A stretch of DNA of 64,000 bases, from positions 20,525-84,524 of the forward strand of contig JALHQH010000053.1 of the NCBI GenBank assembly GCA_022842065.1, read 5' to 3'. Below the pieces are notes generated by a model that saw only the letters and a list, made by a program, of their open reading frames with translations, searched no databases and was not told the origin of the DNA. This DNA is from Caldilineaceae bacterium. GTDB taxonomy: Bacteria > Chloroflexota > Anaerolineae > Caldilineales > Caldilineaceae. Below, piece after piece: positions 9,045 through 17,762 of the stretch. Made by a program: the position numbers and the translations under genes. Position 1 is the stretch's first letter. Each line of letters starts with the position of its first letter.

Positions 9045-9416
9045 TTACTTGCTTACATAGCGAACTTCGGGAAAGTTTTTCAGATCGATATCTTGCGTCC
9101 AAAGCGTTGCTTGATTGAGTCGAGCTGTGGCTAGGATTAAGCTGTCGGCCATTGGGATTTTCTCGTCTGCAGAGATGCGAGCAGCTTCCAGTGCAAGCTG
9201 GCCATCAACATCGATAACTTTGCCCTGTTGCATGTGCGCAACCGCTTGTAGAGCGTCATCCTCACCACGTTGCTGGTACATGCGCTTGAAGACTTCATAA
9301 AGCGCAATGGATGGTACAAGGAGGTTAGCTACATCTTCAATCGCTGGTGCAAAAAAGGCTGCATTGACACCATTGGCGAAATATTCTAGCCATCCAGAGG
9401 AATCAATAACATTCAT
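9045..9416 (-). CDS. vapC: VapC-type PIN domain toxin
   Basis: A 123-residue PIN-domain ribonuclease. The acidic metal-binding residues are visible: MNVIDSSGW (Asp5), IALYEVFKR (Glu), MADSLI (Asp) and TQDIDLK (Asp). It starts four bases inside the end of the upstream antitoxin gene (ATGA overlap), the usual VapBC arrangement. VapC toxins cleave tRNA or rRNA. The target here cannot be read from sequence. Confidence 0.9.
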   Translation of the reverse strand: MNVIDSSGWLEYFANGVNAAFFAPAIEDVANLLVPSIALYEVFKRMYQQRGEDDALQAVAHMQQGKVIDVDGQLALEAARISADEKIPMADSLILATARLNQATLWTQDIDLKNFPEVRYVSK

Positions 9417-9619
9417 AAACGGTCTGCTTCCCGTTCTACGCTTGTATCAATCCCGGTGACGAAGCCACGCATTGCTGACATTGGCTTGAGCGGAATCATC
9501 TCAATGCGATTGCGATAGACTATCACTTGAATTTTTTGTCCCGGTGTCATATCCAGTGACTTGCGTACTGTGGCTGGAATCACAACTTGGAATTTGGGTG
9601 AAAGGGTAACAGTTTCCAT
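9413..9619 (-). CDS. vapB: VapB-type antitoxin, AbrB/SpoVT fold
   Basis: A 68-residue swapped-hairpin DNA-binding antitoxin. METVTLSPKFQVVIPATVR is the AbrB-type N-terminal signature and the C-terminal tail (DTSVEREADRL) is the toxin-binding segment. It overlaps vapC by four bases and would be autorepressed by the VapBC complex through the A/T-rich region 9620-9720. It is convergent with the sulfatase and divergent from GH4. Confidence 0.9.
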   Translation of the reverse strand: METVTLSPKFQVVIPATVRKSLDMTPGQKIQVIVYRNRIEMIPLKPMSAMRGFVTGIDTSVEREADRL

Positions 9620-9662
9620 TTTATCTACCTTTTACATATCGATAAGGCACATGTCACACACG

Positions 9663-9690
9663 TTGCCATTCTATCACAGTTTGGTAAAAT
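9663..9690 (+). promoter_or_regulatory. Probable promoter of the GH4 gene
   Basis: TTGCCA (9663-9668) and TAAAAT (9685-9690) are separated by 16 bases. This predicts a start near 9697, 50 bases ahead of the GH4 ATG. It lies in the divergent region shared with vapB, so VapBC binding could affect it. Confidence 0.45.
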
Positions 9691-9746
9691 TACCTATCAT
9701 GAATCTGTTCATTAATTTAGCGTTTATTTAGAAAGCCAAAACAAAC

Positions 9747-11075
9747 ATGCCAAAGATTACCTTTATCGGCGCGGGCAGTTGGGGTTTCACCCGCGGCCTG
9801 GTGCGTGACCTGCTCACCTTCCCCACGTTGGAAAATGCTGAAATCTGTCTGATGGACATTGACAGCGAGCGCTTGGAGTTTATTCACCAGGCAGTCAAAA
9901 AGATTGTGGGGATGGGCAACTATCCGGCCACCGTCACGGCAACCCAGGATCGCGCGGCGGCGTTGCAAGGGGCCGACTATGTGATCGTCACCATTCTGGC
10001 CGGCGGGCTGGATGTCTGGCGCCACGACATTGAGATCCCCAAAAAGTATGGGGTTGATACCAACATCGGTGATACGCGCGGCCCGTCCGGCATCTTCCGT
10101 GCCCTACGCACCATTCCGGTGATGCTCGGCATAGCCAAGGATATGGAGCGCTACTGCCCCAACGCGGTGATGCTCAATTATACCAACCCGATGGTGATGC
10201 TCTGCCGCGCCATGCAACGGGAGACAAGCATTACGCTCACGGGCCTCTGTCACAGCGTCCAGGGCACCGCCGAAATGCTCGCCAAGTGGATCGGTGCACC
10301 GATGTCAGAGATCACCTACACCTGTGCCGGCATCAACCACATGGCCTGGTATCTCGACTACAAGTGGAAAGGCGAGGATGCCTACCCACTGATACGCAAG
10401 GCGATTACCGAGCGGCCCGAAGTCTACAACGAAGAGATCGTGCGCAACGAGATGTTCCTCAATCTGGATCGGTATGTCACCGAGTCGAGTGGTCACAACT
10501 CGGAGTACAACTGGTGGTTCCGCAAGCGCCCCGACCTGATCGAGAAATATTGTACCCACGGCACCGGCTGGAACCCAGGGGTCTACGCCTATATTGTTGA
10601 CCGCTATGAGGAGCGGTCGCACAACTGGCGCGATGATGCGATCAACTGGCTGGCCAGCGAAGAACCAATCGACCTCAAACGGGGCCACGAATACGCGGCC
10701 TACATCATGAACGCGCTGGAAGGCGGCGATCCTTTCCAATTCAACGGCAATGTCGCCAACAAGAATCTGATCACCAACTTGCCGGCGAATGCCTGTGTTG
10801 AGGTACCGGTCTGGGTCAGCCGCAAGGGATTGGAGGCGGTGGGCGTGGGTGCGCTGCCGCCCCAGTGCGCCATCCTCACCAACCTGAGCGCGCAGATCGA
10901 AGAGATGGCCGTCGAAGGGGCGATCAGCGGCGACCCCCGGCTGATCTTCCAAGCGATTGCCAACGACCCGCTTTCGGCGGCAGTCTTGTCCCTGGCCGAG
11001 ATCAAGGCGATGGTCAACGAGATGTTCGCCAAGAACGCAGAACATCTGCCGACCTTTAAACACTTTACGGTGTAA
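9747..11075 (+). CDS. Glycoside hydrolase family 4 (alpha-galactosidase-like)
   Basis: A 442-residue GH4 enzyme. These cytoplasmic glycosidases use NAD+ and a divalent metal and act by transient oxidation and elimination. The N-terminal Rossmann motif is [12 protein letters not shown]. Metal and substrate signatures are GLCHSVQG (Cys-His) and GINHMAWYL (Asn-His). CHSVQ is typical of the alpha-galactosidase/galacturonidase side of the family rather than the 6-phospho-glucosidases. It has its own promoter and lies downstream of the ABC importer, consistent with hydrolysing imported galactosides. The exact sugar is an inference. Confidence 0.9.
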   Translation: MPKITFIGAGSWGFTRGLVRDLLTFPTLENAEICLMDIDSERLEFIHQAVKKIVGMGNYPATVTATQDRAAALQGADYVIVTILAGGLDVWRHDIEIPKKYGVDTNIGDTRGPSGIFRALRTIPVMLGIAKDMERYCPNAVMLNYTNPMVMLCRAMQRETSITLTGLCHSVQGTAEMLAKWIGAPMSEITYTCAGINHMAWYLDYKWKGEDAYPLIRKAITERPEVYNEEIVRNEMFLNLDRYVTESSGHNSEYNWWFRKRPDLIEKYCTHGTGWNPGVYAYIVDRYEERSHNWRDDAINWLASEEPIDLKRGHEYAAYIMNALEGGDPFQFNGNVANKNLITNLPANACVEVPVWVSRKGLEAVGVGALPPQCAILTNLSAQIEEMAVEGAISGDPRLIFQAIANDPLSAAVLSLAEIKAMVNEMFAKNAEHLPTFKHFTV

Positions 11076-11215
11076 TCGCTAGACTTGTATCTGCTCAGTA
11101 TATTGGGTTAAGTGTAGGCACCTATACCCAACGATGCCATAAAGTAGCGCTTTTCAGGTGCAAATAGGTTATTTTATGTGCTGACTACGCATTGACAACA
11201 ACAGCAAAATTAGGG

Positions 11216-11273
11216 TTGACAGCTTGTGCATCTCTATGATACTATCTTGTATATAGATACAACTAGTATCATA
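11216..11273 (+). promoter_or_regulatory. Promoter and nested palindromic operator of a toxin-antitoxin pair
   Basis: TTGACA at 11216-11221 and TACTAT at 11240-11245 are 18 bases apart. The -10 lies inside nested inverted repeats: TATGATACT (11235-11243) with AGTATCATA (11265-11273), and inside them TATCT with AGATA. Such a site, ending immediately before the antitoxin ribosome site AGGAG (11273-11277), is typical of TA autoregulation. The 11076-11215 stretch holds nothing else recognised. Confidence 0.6.
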
Positions 11274-11285
11274 GGAGCTTAACCA

Positions 11286-11597
11286 ATGGTCCCTGTTCTA
11301 CCCACCAGACCAGTAACAGACATGAATCGCGTCCCGAGTGACGTACTGGCAATGCTAGATAAAAATCCTGTGGTGCTGATGTTACGCAGCCAGCCTGCTG
11401 CGGTCATGGTACACCCTGATCAATGGAATGCCATTGCCGAGGAATTGCAAGCGGCACGTAACGACACACGCTTGACAAAACGCGAAGTTGAAGCGGTGAT
11501 TGAAGGGATGCGCAATAAAGCGCGCGGTGGCCCAACGATTTCCCACGAAGAATTAAAGCAGATGGTTATGGAACGATCTGCAAATGTGGCAAATTGA
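11286..11597 (+). CDS. Phd/YefM-like antitoxin
   Basis: A 103-residue protein whose middle (RVPSDVLAMLDKNPVVLMLR then PAAVMVHPDQW) fits the Phd/YefM fold. The charged C-terminal part (residues 55-103) would bind the toxin. AGGAG eight bases upstream supports the ATG. It overlaps the next gene by 14 bases and is preceded by a palindromic operator. The C-terminal half is longer than in minimal Phd proteins. Confidence 0.75.
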   Translation: MVPVLPTRPVTDMNRVPSDVLAMLDKNPVVLMLRSQPAAVMVHPDQWNAIAEELQAARNDTRLTKREVEAVIEGMRNKARGGPTISHEELKQMVMERSANVAN

Positions 11598-11826
11598 TTA
11601 TCGGCGTGAGGTCGTCAACTACTTCAAGGATAACGGTGATCTGGTCTTTGGCCTGCTCGTCAAGCTCGAGGAACTAAAGTACTCAATCAACGGCGCGCCG
11701 TTCGATGGGCATTACGTGGCACTAGCGGATGGTTACTTTATTTGGACCGTGCTAGACCACACAGTTTTTTATGAGGCCGTAAATGGTCAGTTAACTGTTC
11801 TGGCAGTGTTACCGCCTGAAGTTTAG
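11584..11826 (+). CDS. RelE/ParE-superfamily-like toxin
   Basis: An 80-residue basic-acidic mixed protein, WQIDYRREVVNYF at the start and VFYEAVNGQLTVLAVLPPEV at the end. This fits the compact RelE/ParE mRNA interferase or gyrase toxin fold, but no catalytic set is certain. Its placement and overlap with a Phd-like antitoxin are the main support. A strong bidirectional terminator follows. Confidence 0.65.
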   Translation: MWQIDYRREVVNYFKDNGDLVFGLLVKLEELKYSINGAPFDGHYVALADGYFIWTVLDHTVFYEAVNGQLTVLAVLPPEV

Positions 11827-11900
11827 GTCATTATGCGGCGAGATTTGATGCAACAAGCGCAGACTGCAGCAAGGCCCCCAGCTTAGTTTGCGTAAACTCT

Positions 11901-11948
11901 ATCATAAAAAAGCGAGTGGGCCGGCCGGCCCACTCGCTTTTTTATGAT
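11901..11948. terminator. Bidirectional rho-independent terminator (48-bp perfect palindrome)
   Basis: Two 24-base arms are exact reverse complements centred on GGCCGGCCGGCC, flanked by an A-run on the left and a T-run on the right. It separates the plus-strand toxin from the convergent M20 peptidase that ends at 11952, so it can stop transcription from both sides. Confidence 0.92.
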
Positions 11949-11951
11949 AAA

Positions 11952-13100
<1,149 letters not shown>

Positions 13101-13211
13101 GGGTTGCTTTCCGGTTTTGGTAACTACCAAGCCGGTGCTAGCCGCATCCATGATGCGGCGGCGAGTCATGGACTCGCCATGCACGGGAGGGTTAGTAGTA
13201 CCGATTTGAAT

Positions 13212-14345
13212 TTAGCGCTGGATTACGGGCAGATAAAGTGCTTTGGTTGGCACAGCAGTGATCGTGGGGGTAATGGCTGGGGTGACGATGGGGGTAACGG
13301 TTGGCGTAGTAATTGGCGTTGCCGTTGGCACACCCCCCTCATCGTCTGGCGCACCGTCATCGATCACGATGGTTTTGAGTTTGGTCAGCACTTGGAGCGC
13401 GGTCAGGTTGCGCTGATTATAACCATAGCGTAGCCCCTCAGTTGAGAAGTCAACCGAGCCAGGCATGTTGAAATCCCAGCCGAAGGTATTGGGATGAACA
13501 TTGTCAGTCTTCAGCCCCTGGTTGACCATCGTGGGCGCTTGCAGAGCAAGCCAGAAATTCCAAAGCGGAATCTGGCGATCCTGTGCCACGGCGATGATCT
13601 GGCGGTTGGCTTCGTCAACAAATTGGGTCAAAGGGGCACCATTCGGCTGGTCGAGCCGCGGGGGGATGGTACTCAAGACCGGAATGACCCCTTGGGTGAT
13701 GGCAGCATCCACCACGCGGGTCAGATTCGTTTGAAAGGTGGTGTCCAACCCGATACCAATGTGATTGGTGCCAAACATGATCAGGACAATCGCCGGCTTT
13801 AGCAGACGCAATTCGCAGTCCAGCGCGATCTCGCCCGTATTACATTCGGGATGCACGGTGATGTTAACCGGTTCCAGCGCATTTTGCGCGCCCCAACCCA
13901 CGACCGCCGCCGCACTCACCCGGTTAAAGGCATTCGAGGTTGGCGGGCAGTGGGTGACCTGCTGCTCGCCTTCGCGGGCCACGGCATAGGCTTCAGGAAA
14001 ATCGGTGCTGCGGAAGTAATCAATCGTAGCCGCCAAGTCAGTGTGGCTGGCTAAATTTTCCACCCCACAGCCGATGCCATGTAAATATTCAAACGAGTAG
14101 GTTATGCTGTCACCAACCTTGGCAAAGACATTAGCACGGTTGCTCTTGCTTTGACCATCGGCCAGGATCATCTGTAGGCGCGCTTTGAGGATGGCGTTGA
14201 TGAGCGGGACAATGGGATAATCAGTTGGATTCGTCGTTGACTGCAGCGAAACGGGCGGCTGATTGATTGCCTGCACGCGAAACGTTGTAAAAAGTAGGAC
14301 GCACAAAAGGCTGATCACCAGGATTAATTGTTTCTGAATATGCAC
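13212..14345 (-). CDS. Secreted SGNH/GDSL-type hydrolase with C-terminal YLPVIQR tail
   Basis: 377 residues with a signal peptide (LILVISLLCVLLFTTFRVQA). The esterase signature is GDSIT (78-82), followed by the block III-like segment MFGTNHIGIG and the Ser-His-Asp partner segment DNVHPN. The domain is followed by a Thr/Pro/Val-rich linker and ends KALYLPVIQR. A terminal aromatic-L-P-hydrophobic-x-R after a TP-rich spacer recurs, as I recall, on secreted Chloroflexota proteins and may be a surface-sorting tag. The substrate is unknown. Ester-linked groups on polysaccharides are plausible. Confidence 0.82.
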   Translation of the reverse strand: MHIQKQLILVISLLCVLLFTTFRVQAINQPPVSLQSTTNPTDYPIVPLINAILKARLQMILADGQSKSNRANVFAKVGDSITYSFEYLHGIGCGVENLASHTDLAATIDYFRSTDFPEAYAVAREGEQQVTHCPPTSNAFNRVSAAAVVGWGAQNALEPVNITVHPECNTGEIALDCELRLLKPAIVLIMFGTNHIGIGLDTTFQTNLTRVVDAAITQGVIPVLSTIPPRLDQPNGAPLTQFVDEANRQIIAVAQDRQIPLWNFWLALQAPTMVNQGLKTDNVHPNTFGWDFNMPGSVDFSTEGLRYGYNQRNLTALQVLTKLKTIVIDDGAPDDEGGVPTATPITTPTVTPIVTPAITPTITAVPTKALYLPVIQR

Positions 14346-14740
14346 TAGCCATTTCCTTGCAGTAAGAGCAGGAGCGCAAGCGTAGTGTAACCGAAGCTTG
14401 ATCTGCCTGCTCCCAAGATTAACTAACCCATATTACGCAGATATCCAATTGACAACGGCTGACCGACGACGGACGATCTCTGTAGTTAGTCGCCGGTGTA
14501 CCTACATAACATGCGTAACTAAAATCCGATCTTATCATATAGAGCTTACGCTGTTCATTGCTGTACAATAACATTTTATTTACACTTAACGAGCCAACGA
14601 CCTTTGCCTGCTATCGCGGGCGGAAGTGCGGCGTGAAGTGCTACTTCAATTTGACGAAGAACAATGGACGCATCCATTCAAGCAATCCCCACAGCCAACG
14701 CTCGTATCTCGTATCTCCTTGTCTCGTGTCTTGTCTCTCC
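14346..14740. other. Intergenic region without a supported gene
   Basis: 395 bases between the Fe-S reductase stop and the SGNH hydrolase start. Short readings exist (for example codons around 14590-14700) but without a start with a ribosome site or a recognisable domain. No strong hairpin was seen. It probably carries the SGNH hydrolase promoter on the minus strand. Confidence 0.5.
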
Positions 14741-16777
14741 CTACCCCATCCGCTCGGCGATCACCTCGGCCACATCCTTCACGACCACGCCCTTCTTCCC
14801 ATTTTTGGCGGCGTCGCTCATCATCGTCAGGCAGAAGGGGCAGCCGACGGCGACGGTCTGTGCGCCGGTGGCTTCGGCTTCGCGGAAGCGGTTGACGTTG
14901 ACCGGTTCGGCGTTAGGCCCTACGCCATGCTCTTCCTCTTTCCACATCTGCGCGCCGCCGGCACCACAGCAGAAAGATTGTTTGCCGTTGCGCGGCATCT
15001 CGACAATAAAGGCGTCGGTGCTATCCAGGGCACGACGCGGGGCGTCAATGATGCCATTGTGGCGGCCCAAATAACAGGGATCGTGGAAGGTGATGCGGTC
15101 GAATTCGCCGGTTGCCGCATTGGCAGCCCGGCTGACACTGATCTTCTTGGCGGCGGTTAATTCGGAGAGCAGTTGGGTGTGGTGGATCACGTCGTAGTGG
15201 CCGCCATACTGGCCGTATTCCTTGCCCAGGGTATGCAGACAGTGGGGACAGGTGGTGACGATCCGTTTGGGTGCGACCGCATTCAGGGTCTCGATATTCG
15301 CCTTGGCCATCTCGTAGAAGAGATATTCGTTGCCGGCACGGCGGGCCGAGTCACCGGTGCATACTTCAGATTCACCGAGCACGGCGTAATTAACCCCAGC
15401 CGCGTTGAGAATCTTGGCAAAGGCTTGCGAAACTTGTTGCGCGCGCGGGTCATAAGCAGGCGCACAGCCAACCCACCAGAGCAGATCTGGTTCCGGATTC
15501 TCTTCCACCGTCGGCACATCCAGCCCGGCAGCCCACTTCATGCGGTCGCGGGCGCTTTGGTTCCAAGGGTTGCCGTTGCGCTCCATGCCGCGGAAAGCGC
15601 TTTTGAGTTCACCCGGAAAGTTATCTTCCATCAATACCTGGTGACGGCGCAAGTACATAATGTCAAACATGGGTTCGTTGCCGACCGGGCAGATGTCAAT
15701 ACACGCGCCACAGGCCGTACAGCCCCAAACCGCCGACTCGCTAATCGCAAAGTCGAGCAAATTGAATTGACTGATCGCGCCGGCGGCCAGTTCATCCATA
15801 TGCTCATTCAGATAGTAGCGTTTATTTACCTCTAGCGCAGCCGGCGATAGCTCTTTACCGGTGACATAGGCTGGGCAGACATCCTGACAACGGTTACACA
15901 TAATGCAGGCATAGGCATCAACCAGCTGGGTCCAAGGCAGATCTTCGATCTTGGCGACGCCAAATTCATCATTCACTTGATCTTCAAAGTTAATCGGTGT
16001 TAGGGTTCCCAGCGATGTGCGTTCAGGTTTGGTGGCAAAGTTAACCCCCGACATGATTAGGTGGAGATGTTTGGTATAAGGAAAGTAGGGAATAAAAAGC
16101 AAAATCAGCCCGATGGCACCCCACCAGCCCACATGTTCACCCACCACCAGGGCATTTTCGCTCCAACCGGTCCACGCATAACTAAGCGACTGGGCAAAAG
16201 GACGGCCCCAGTCGGGGCCATGCTGCGCCACGGCAAAACTATCACCCAGCAATCGAAAGCCAACATGAAAAAGGATAAAGAGACCCACGATCAGCGAGTC
16301 GCGGCGGATGGCACCGGCCCGTACACTGTCGTGCAGCTTGACATTGCGGCGATATTTGAGGGCCGGACTCTGCACGACAAAGCGCCGCCACAGAAAATAG
16401 ACCATCCCCACCAGCACCGCGGCCGTGGCCAGATCAGCGAGTAGCCGGTAGAGCTGACCCAGCGGCCCTGTACCAAGAAAGATGATGGGAAAAAACCCTT
16501 GCAGCAGATCGGCAAAGTTGACTAGGAAGTAGAAGACAAAGCCCCAGGCGATCAAGGCATGTAAGAAGCTGACGACGGGGCGTAATTTCCAGGTGGGCGC
16601 TAAGGTCAGCCACTTTTGCAGAGCAGCGATCACGCGCGATTTAATGACAGCCTGTGACGGCAGGTCACCCTCCCCGCGCCGGATGACCAGATAGATTTTT
16701 TTGAAATCCACCCAAGCATAGGCTAATGCGCCAATCAGTAGCGCCACAAAGGTAATCTTTTCGGCTAGAGTAAGCAT
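14741..16777 (-). CDS. Membrane (Fe-S)-binding reductase, Etf:menaquinone oxidoreductase-like
   Basis: 678 residues. The N-terminal 240 form about five membrane helices like the nitrate-reductase gamma/HdrE haem b subunit. Next come two 4Fe-4S motifs (CIMCNRCQDVCP and CTACGACIDICP). The C-terminus has two cysteine-rich CCG domains (WVGCAPAYDP, TCPHCLHTLG, DPCYLGRHNG, FCCGAGGAQMW, VGCPFC). This order matches the HdrE-HdrD-like proteins, including mycobacterial EtfD, proposed to pass electrons from electron-transfer flavoprotein to menaquinone during acyl-CoA oxidation. No etfAB lies in the window. Every expected cysteine is visible. Confidence 0.9.
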   Translation of the reverse strand: MLTLAEKITFVALLIGALAYAWVDFKKIYLVIRRGEGDLPSQAVIKSRVIAALQKWLTLAPTWKLRPVVSFLHALIAWGFVFYFLVNFADLLQGFFPIIFLGTGPLGQLYRLLADLATAAVLVGMVYFLWRRFVVQSPALKYRRNVKLHDSVRAGAIRRDSLIVGLFILFHVGFRLLGDSFAVAQHGPDWGRPFAQSLSYAWTGWSENALVVGEHVGWWGAIGLILLFIPYFPYTKHLHLIMSGVNFATKPERTSLGTLTPINFEDQVNDEFGVAKIEDLPWTQLVDAYACIMCNRCQDVCPAYVTGKELSPAALEVNKRYYLNEHMDELAAGAISQFNLLDFAISESAVWGCTACGACIDICPVGNEPMFDIMYLRRHQVLMEDNFPGELKSAFRGMERNGNPWNQSARDRMKWAAGLDVPTVEENPEPDLLWWVGCAPAYDPRAQQVSQAFAKILNAAGVNYAVLGESEVCTGDSARRAGNEYLFYEMAKANIETLNAVAPKRIVTTCPHCLHTLGKEYGQYGGHYDVIHHTQLLSELTAAKKISVSRAANAATGEFDRITFHDPCYLGRHNGIIDAPRRALDSTDAFIVEMPRNGKQSFCCGAGGAQMWKEEEHGVGPNAEPVNVNRFREAEATGAQTVAVGCPFCLTMMSDAAKNGKKGVVVKDVAEVIAERMG

Positions 16778-17188
16778 AACGGAATTAAACCTCCCGACAA
16801 GCGTGCGATGGGACAGAATGGGTGTGGTTAAACATAGGGGTAATCTTGATCAGCCTTTGCGTTTTGACAGCCTCCAGGGCCGGTTAGATACGCCGGTTAT
16901 TGGCGCGAGTCAAGCGGCATGATCAGCTCTCTGCATTATACGAATATTTGGCATTTGTTCACAATTGCACAACCTGTTTGGGGTAGATTAAGGCGGACTG
17001 GCCGCGGCTTTTGCCAGGGGTTGCGCCTGTTTTGTGAAATACGGTTTGTGGGAAAAGCGTGCACAGAGAGGCGCATTAGTGCGGCACTTTCAGGCCAGGA
17101 TTTGTCAATCCTGGCTGAGCATTCAACTGCGTACAATCAGGTGTCCAGTGGGCACGGCGAGATAGAGTGCGCGGTGTCTGCTGGCACT
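16778..17188. other. Intergenic region with a short hairpin
   Basis: 411 bases between TsaE and the Fe-S reductase, both on the minus strand. The only structure seen is a hairpin with 9-base arms GCCAGGATT/AATCCTGGC at 17094-17115, without a T-run, 75 bp past the TsaE stop. A plus-strand reading of about 100 codons (16919-17221) has no recognisable content. Confidence 0.5.
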
Positions 17189-17701
17189 TTAATTTACAAC
17201 TTCGTGAAGGGGATCAGCTAGCCGAATTTCCTGCAACAAGCGGTCGCTATAGGGACCGTGGGCAGTGCAAACCAAGCGGCGGCGCGTCGGGTCATCGGCT
17301 TGGTGGTGGAGCGCGATGTGTAAATGGTCAGCAGGTAACAGGGGCGCAACCAGTTCGGCCCATTCAATCACGATGATGGCATCCGGCCGGGCGAGAATCT
17401 CTTCGAGACCAAAGGTAAACGCTTCGCTCACCGCCACGTCAACACTTTCGCCGAGACGATAACTGTCAATGTGGATTAAGACGTTGCCGTTGGGTAATTC
17501 ATATTCGTTGACAAAGACAAAGGTAGGGCTAGTCACGCTGCGCGTAATGCCCAGGCCGGCGGCAAGCCCTTGGGTGAGCAGCGTCTTGCCGGCCCCTAAT
17601 TCACCTTGCAGGGCGACCACCATGGGCATTGGCAACAGCTTGCCGAGCATTTGGCCCCAGGCATGCGTAGCCGCCGCTGAGTTGGTTTCGACGACATACA
17701 T
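17189..17701 (-). CDS. tsaE: TsaE, tRNA t6A37 biosynthesis ATPase
   Basis: 170 residues, the usual TsaE length. Walker A is GELGAGKTLLTQGLAAGLG, followed by SPTFVFVNEYEL, IDSYRL and VIEWAE, all diagnostic. TsaE is the P-loop ATPase that drives turnover of the TsaBD complex making N6-threonylcarbamoyladenosine at position 37 of ANN-decoding tRNAs. The start is set at the ATG at 17701 (MYVVETNSAAA). The frame stays open upstream to 17995, but those residues are the antisense of the next gene. It ends a probable operon with the nucleotidyltransferase fusion 61 bp upstream. Confidence 0.93.
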   Translation of the reverse strand: MYVVETNSAAATHAWGQMLGKLLPMPMVVALQGELGAGKTLLTQGLAAGLGITRSVTSPTFVFVNEYELPNGNVLIHIDSYRLGESVDVAVSEAFTFGLEEILARPDAIIVIEWAELVAPLLPADHLHIALHHQADDPTRRRLVCTAHGPYSDRLLQEIRLADPLHEVVN

Positions 17702-17762
17702 GGCTTGATCGGTCACAGGTGTAGACTCGCTAGGGATTAGGCAATGCCGGGCAATACTGGGA

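Noticed and set aside
14558..14740. Possible gene fragment (EVRREVLLQFDEEQWTHPF reading near 14620-14690)
   Set aside because: Protein-like in texture, but too short, without a start and without a recognisable family.
16919..17221. 100-codon plus-strand frame
   Set aside because: No ribosome site, no domain and composition unlike neighbouring genes.
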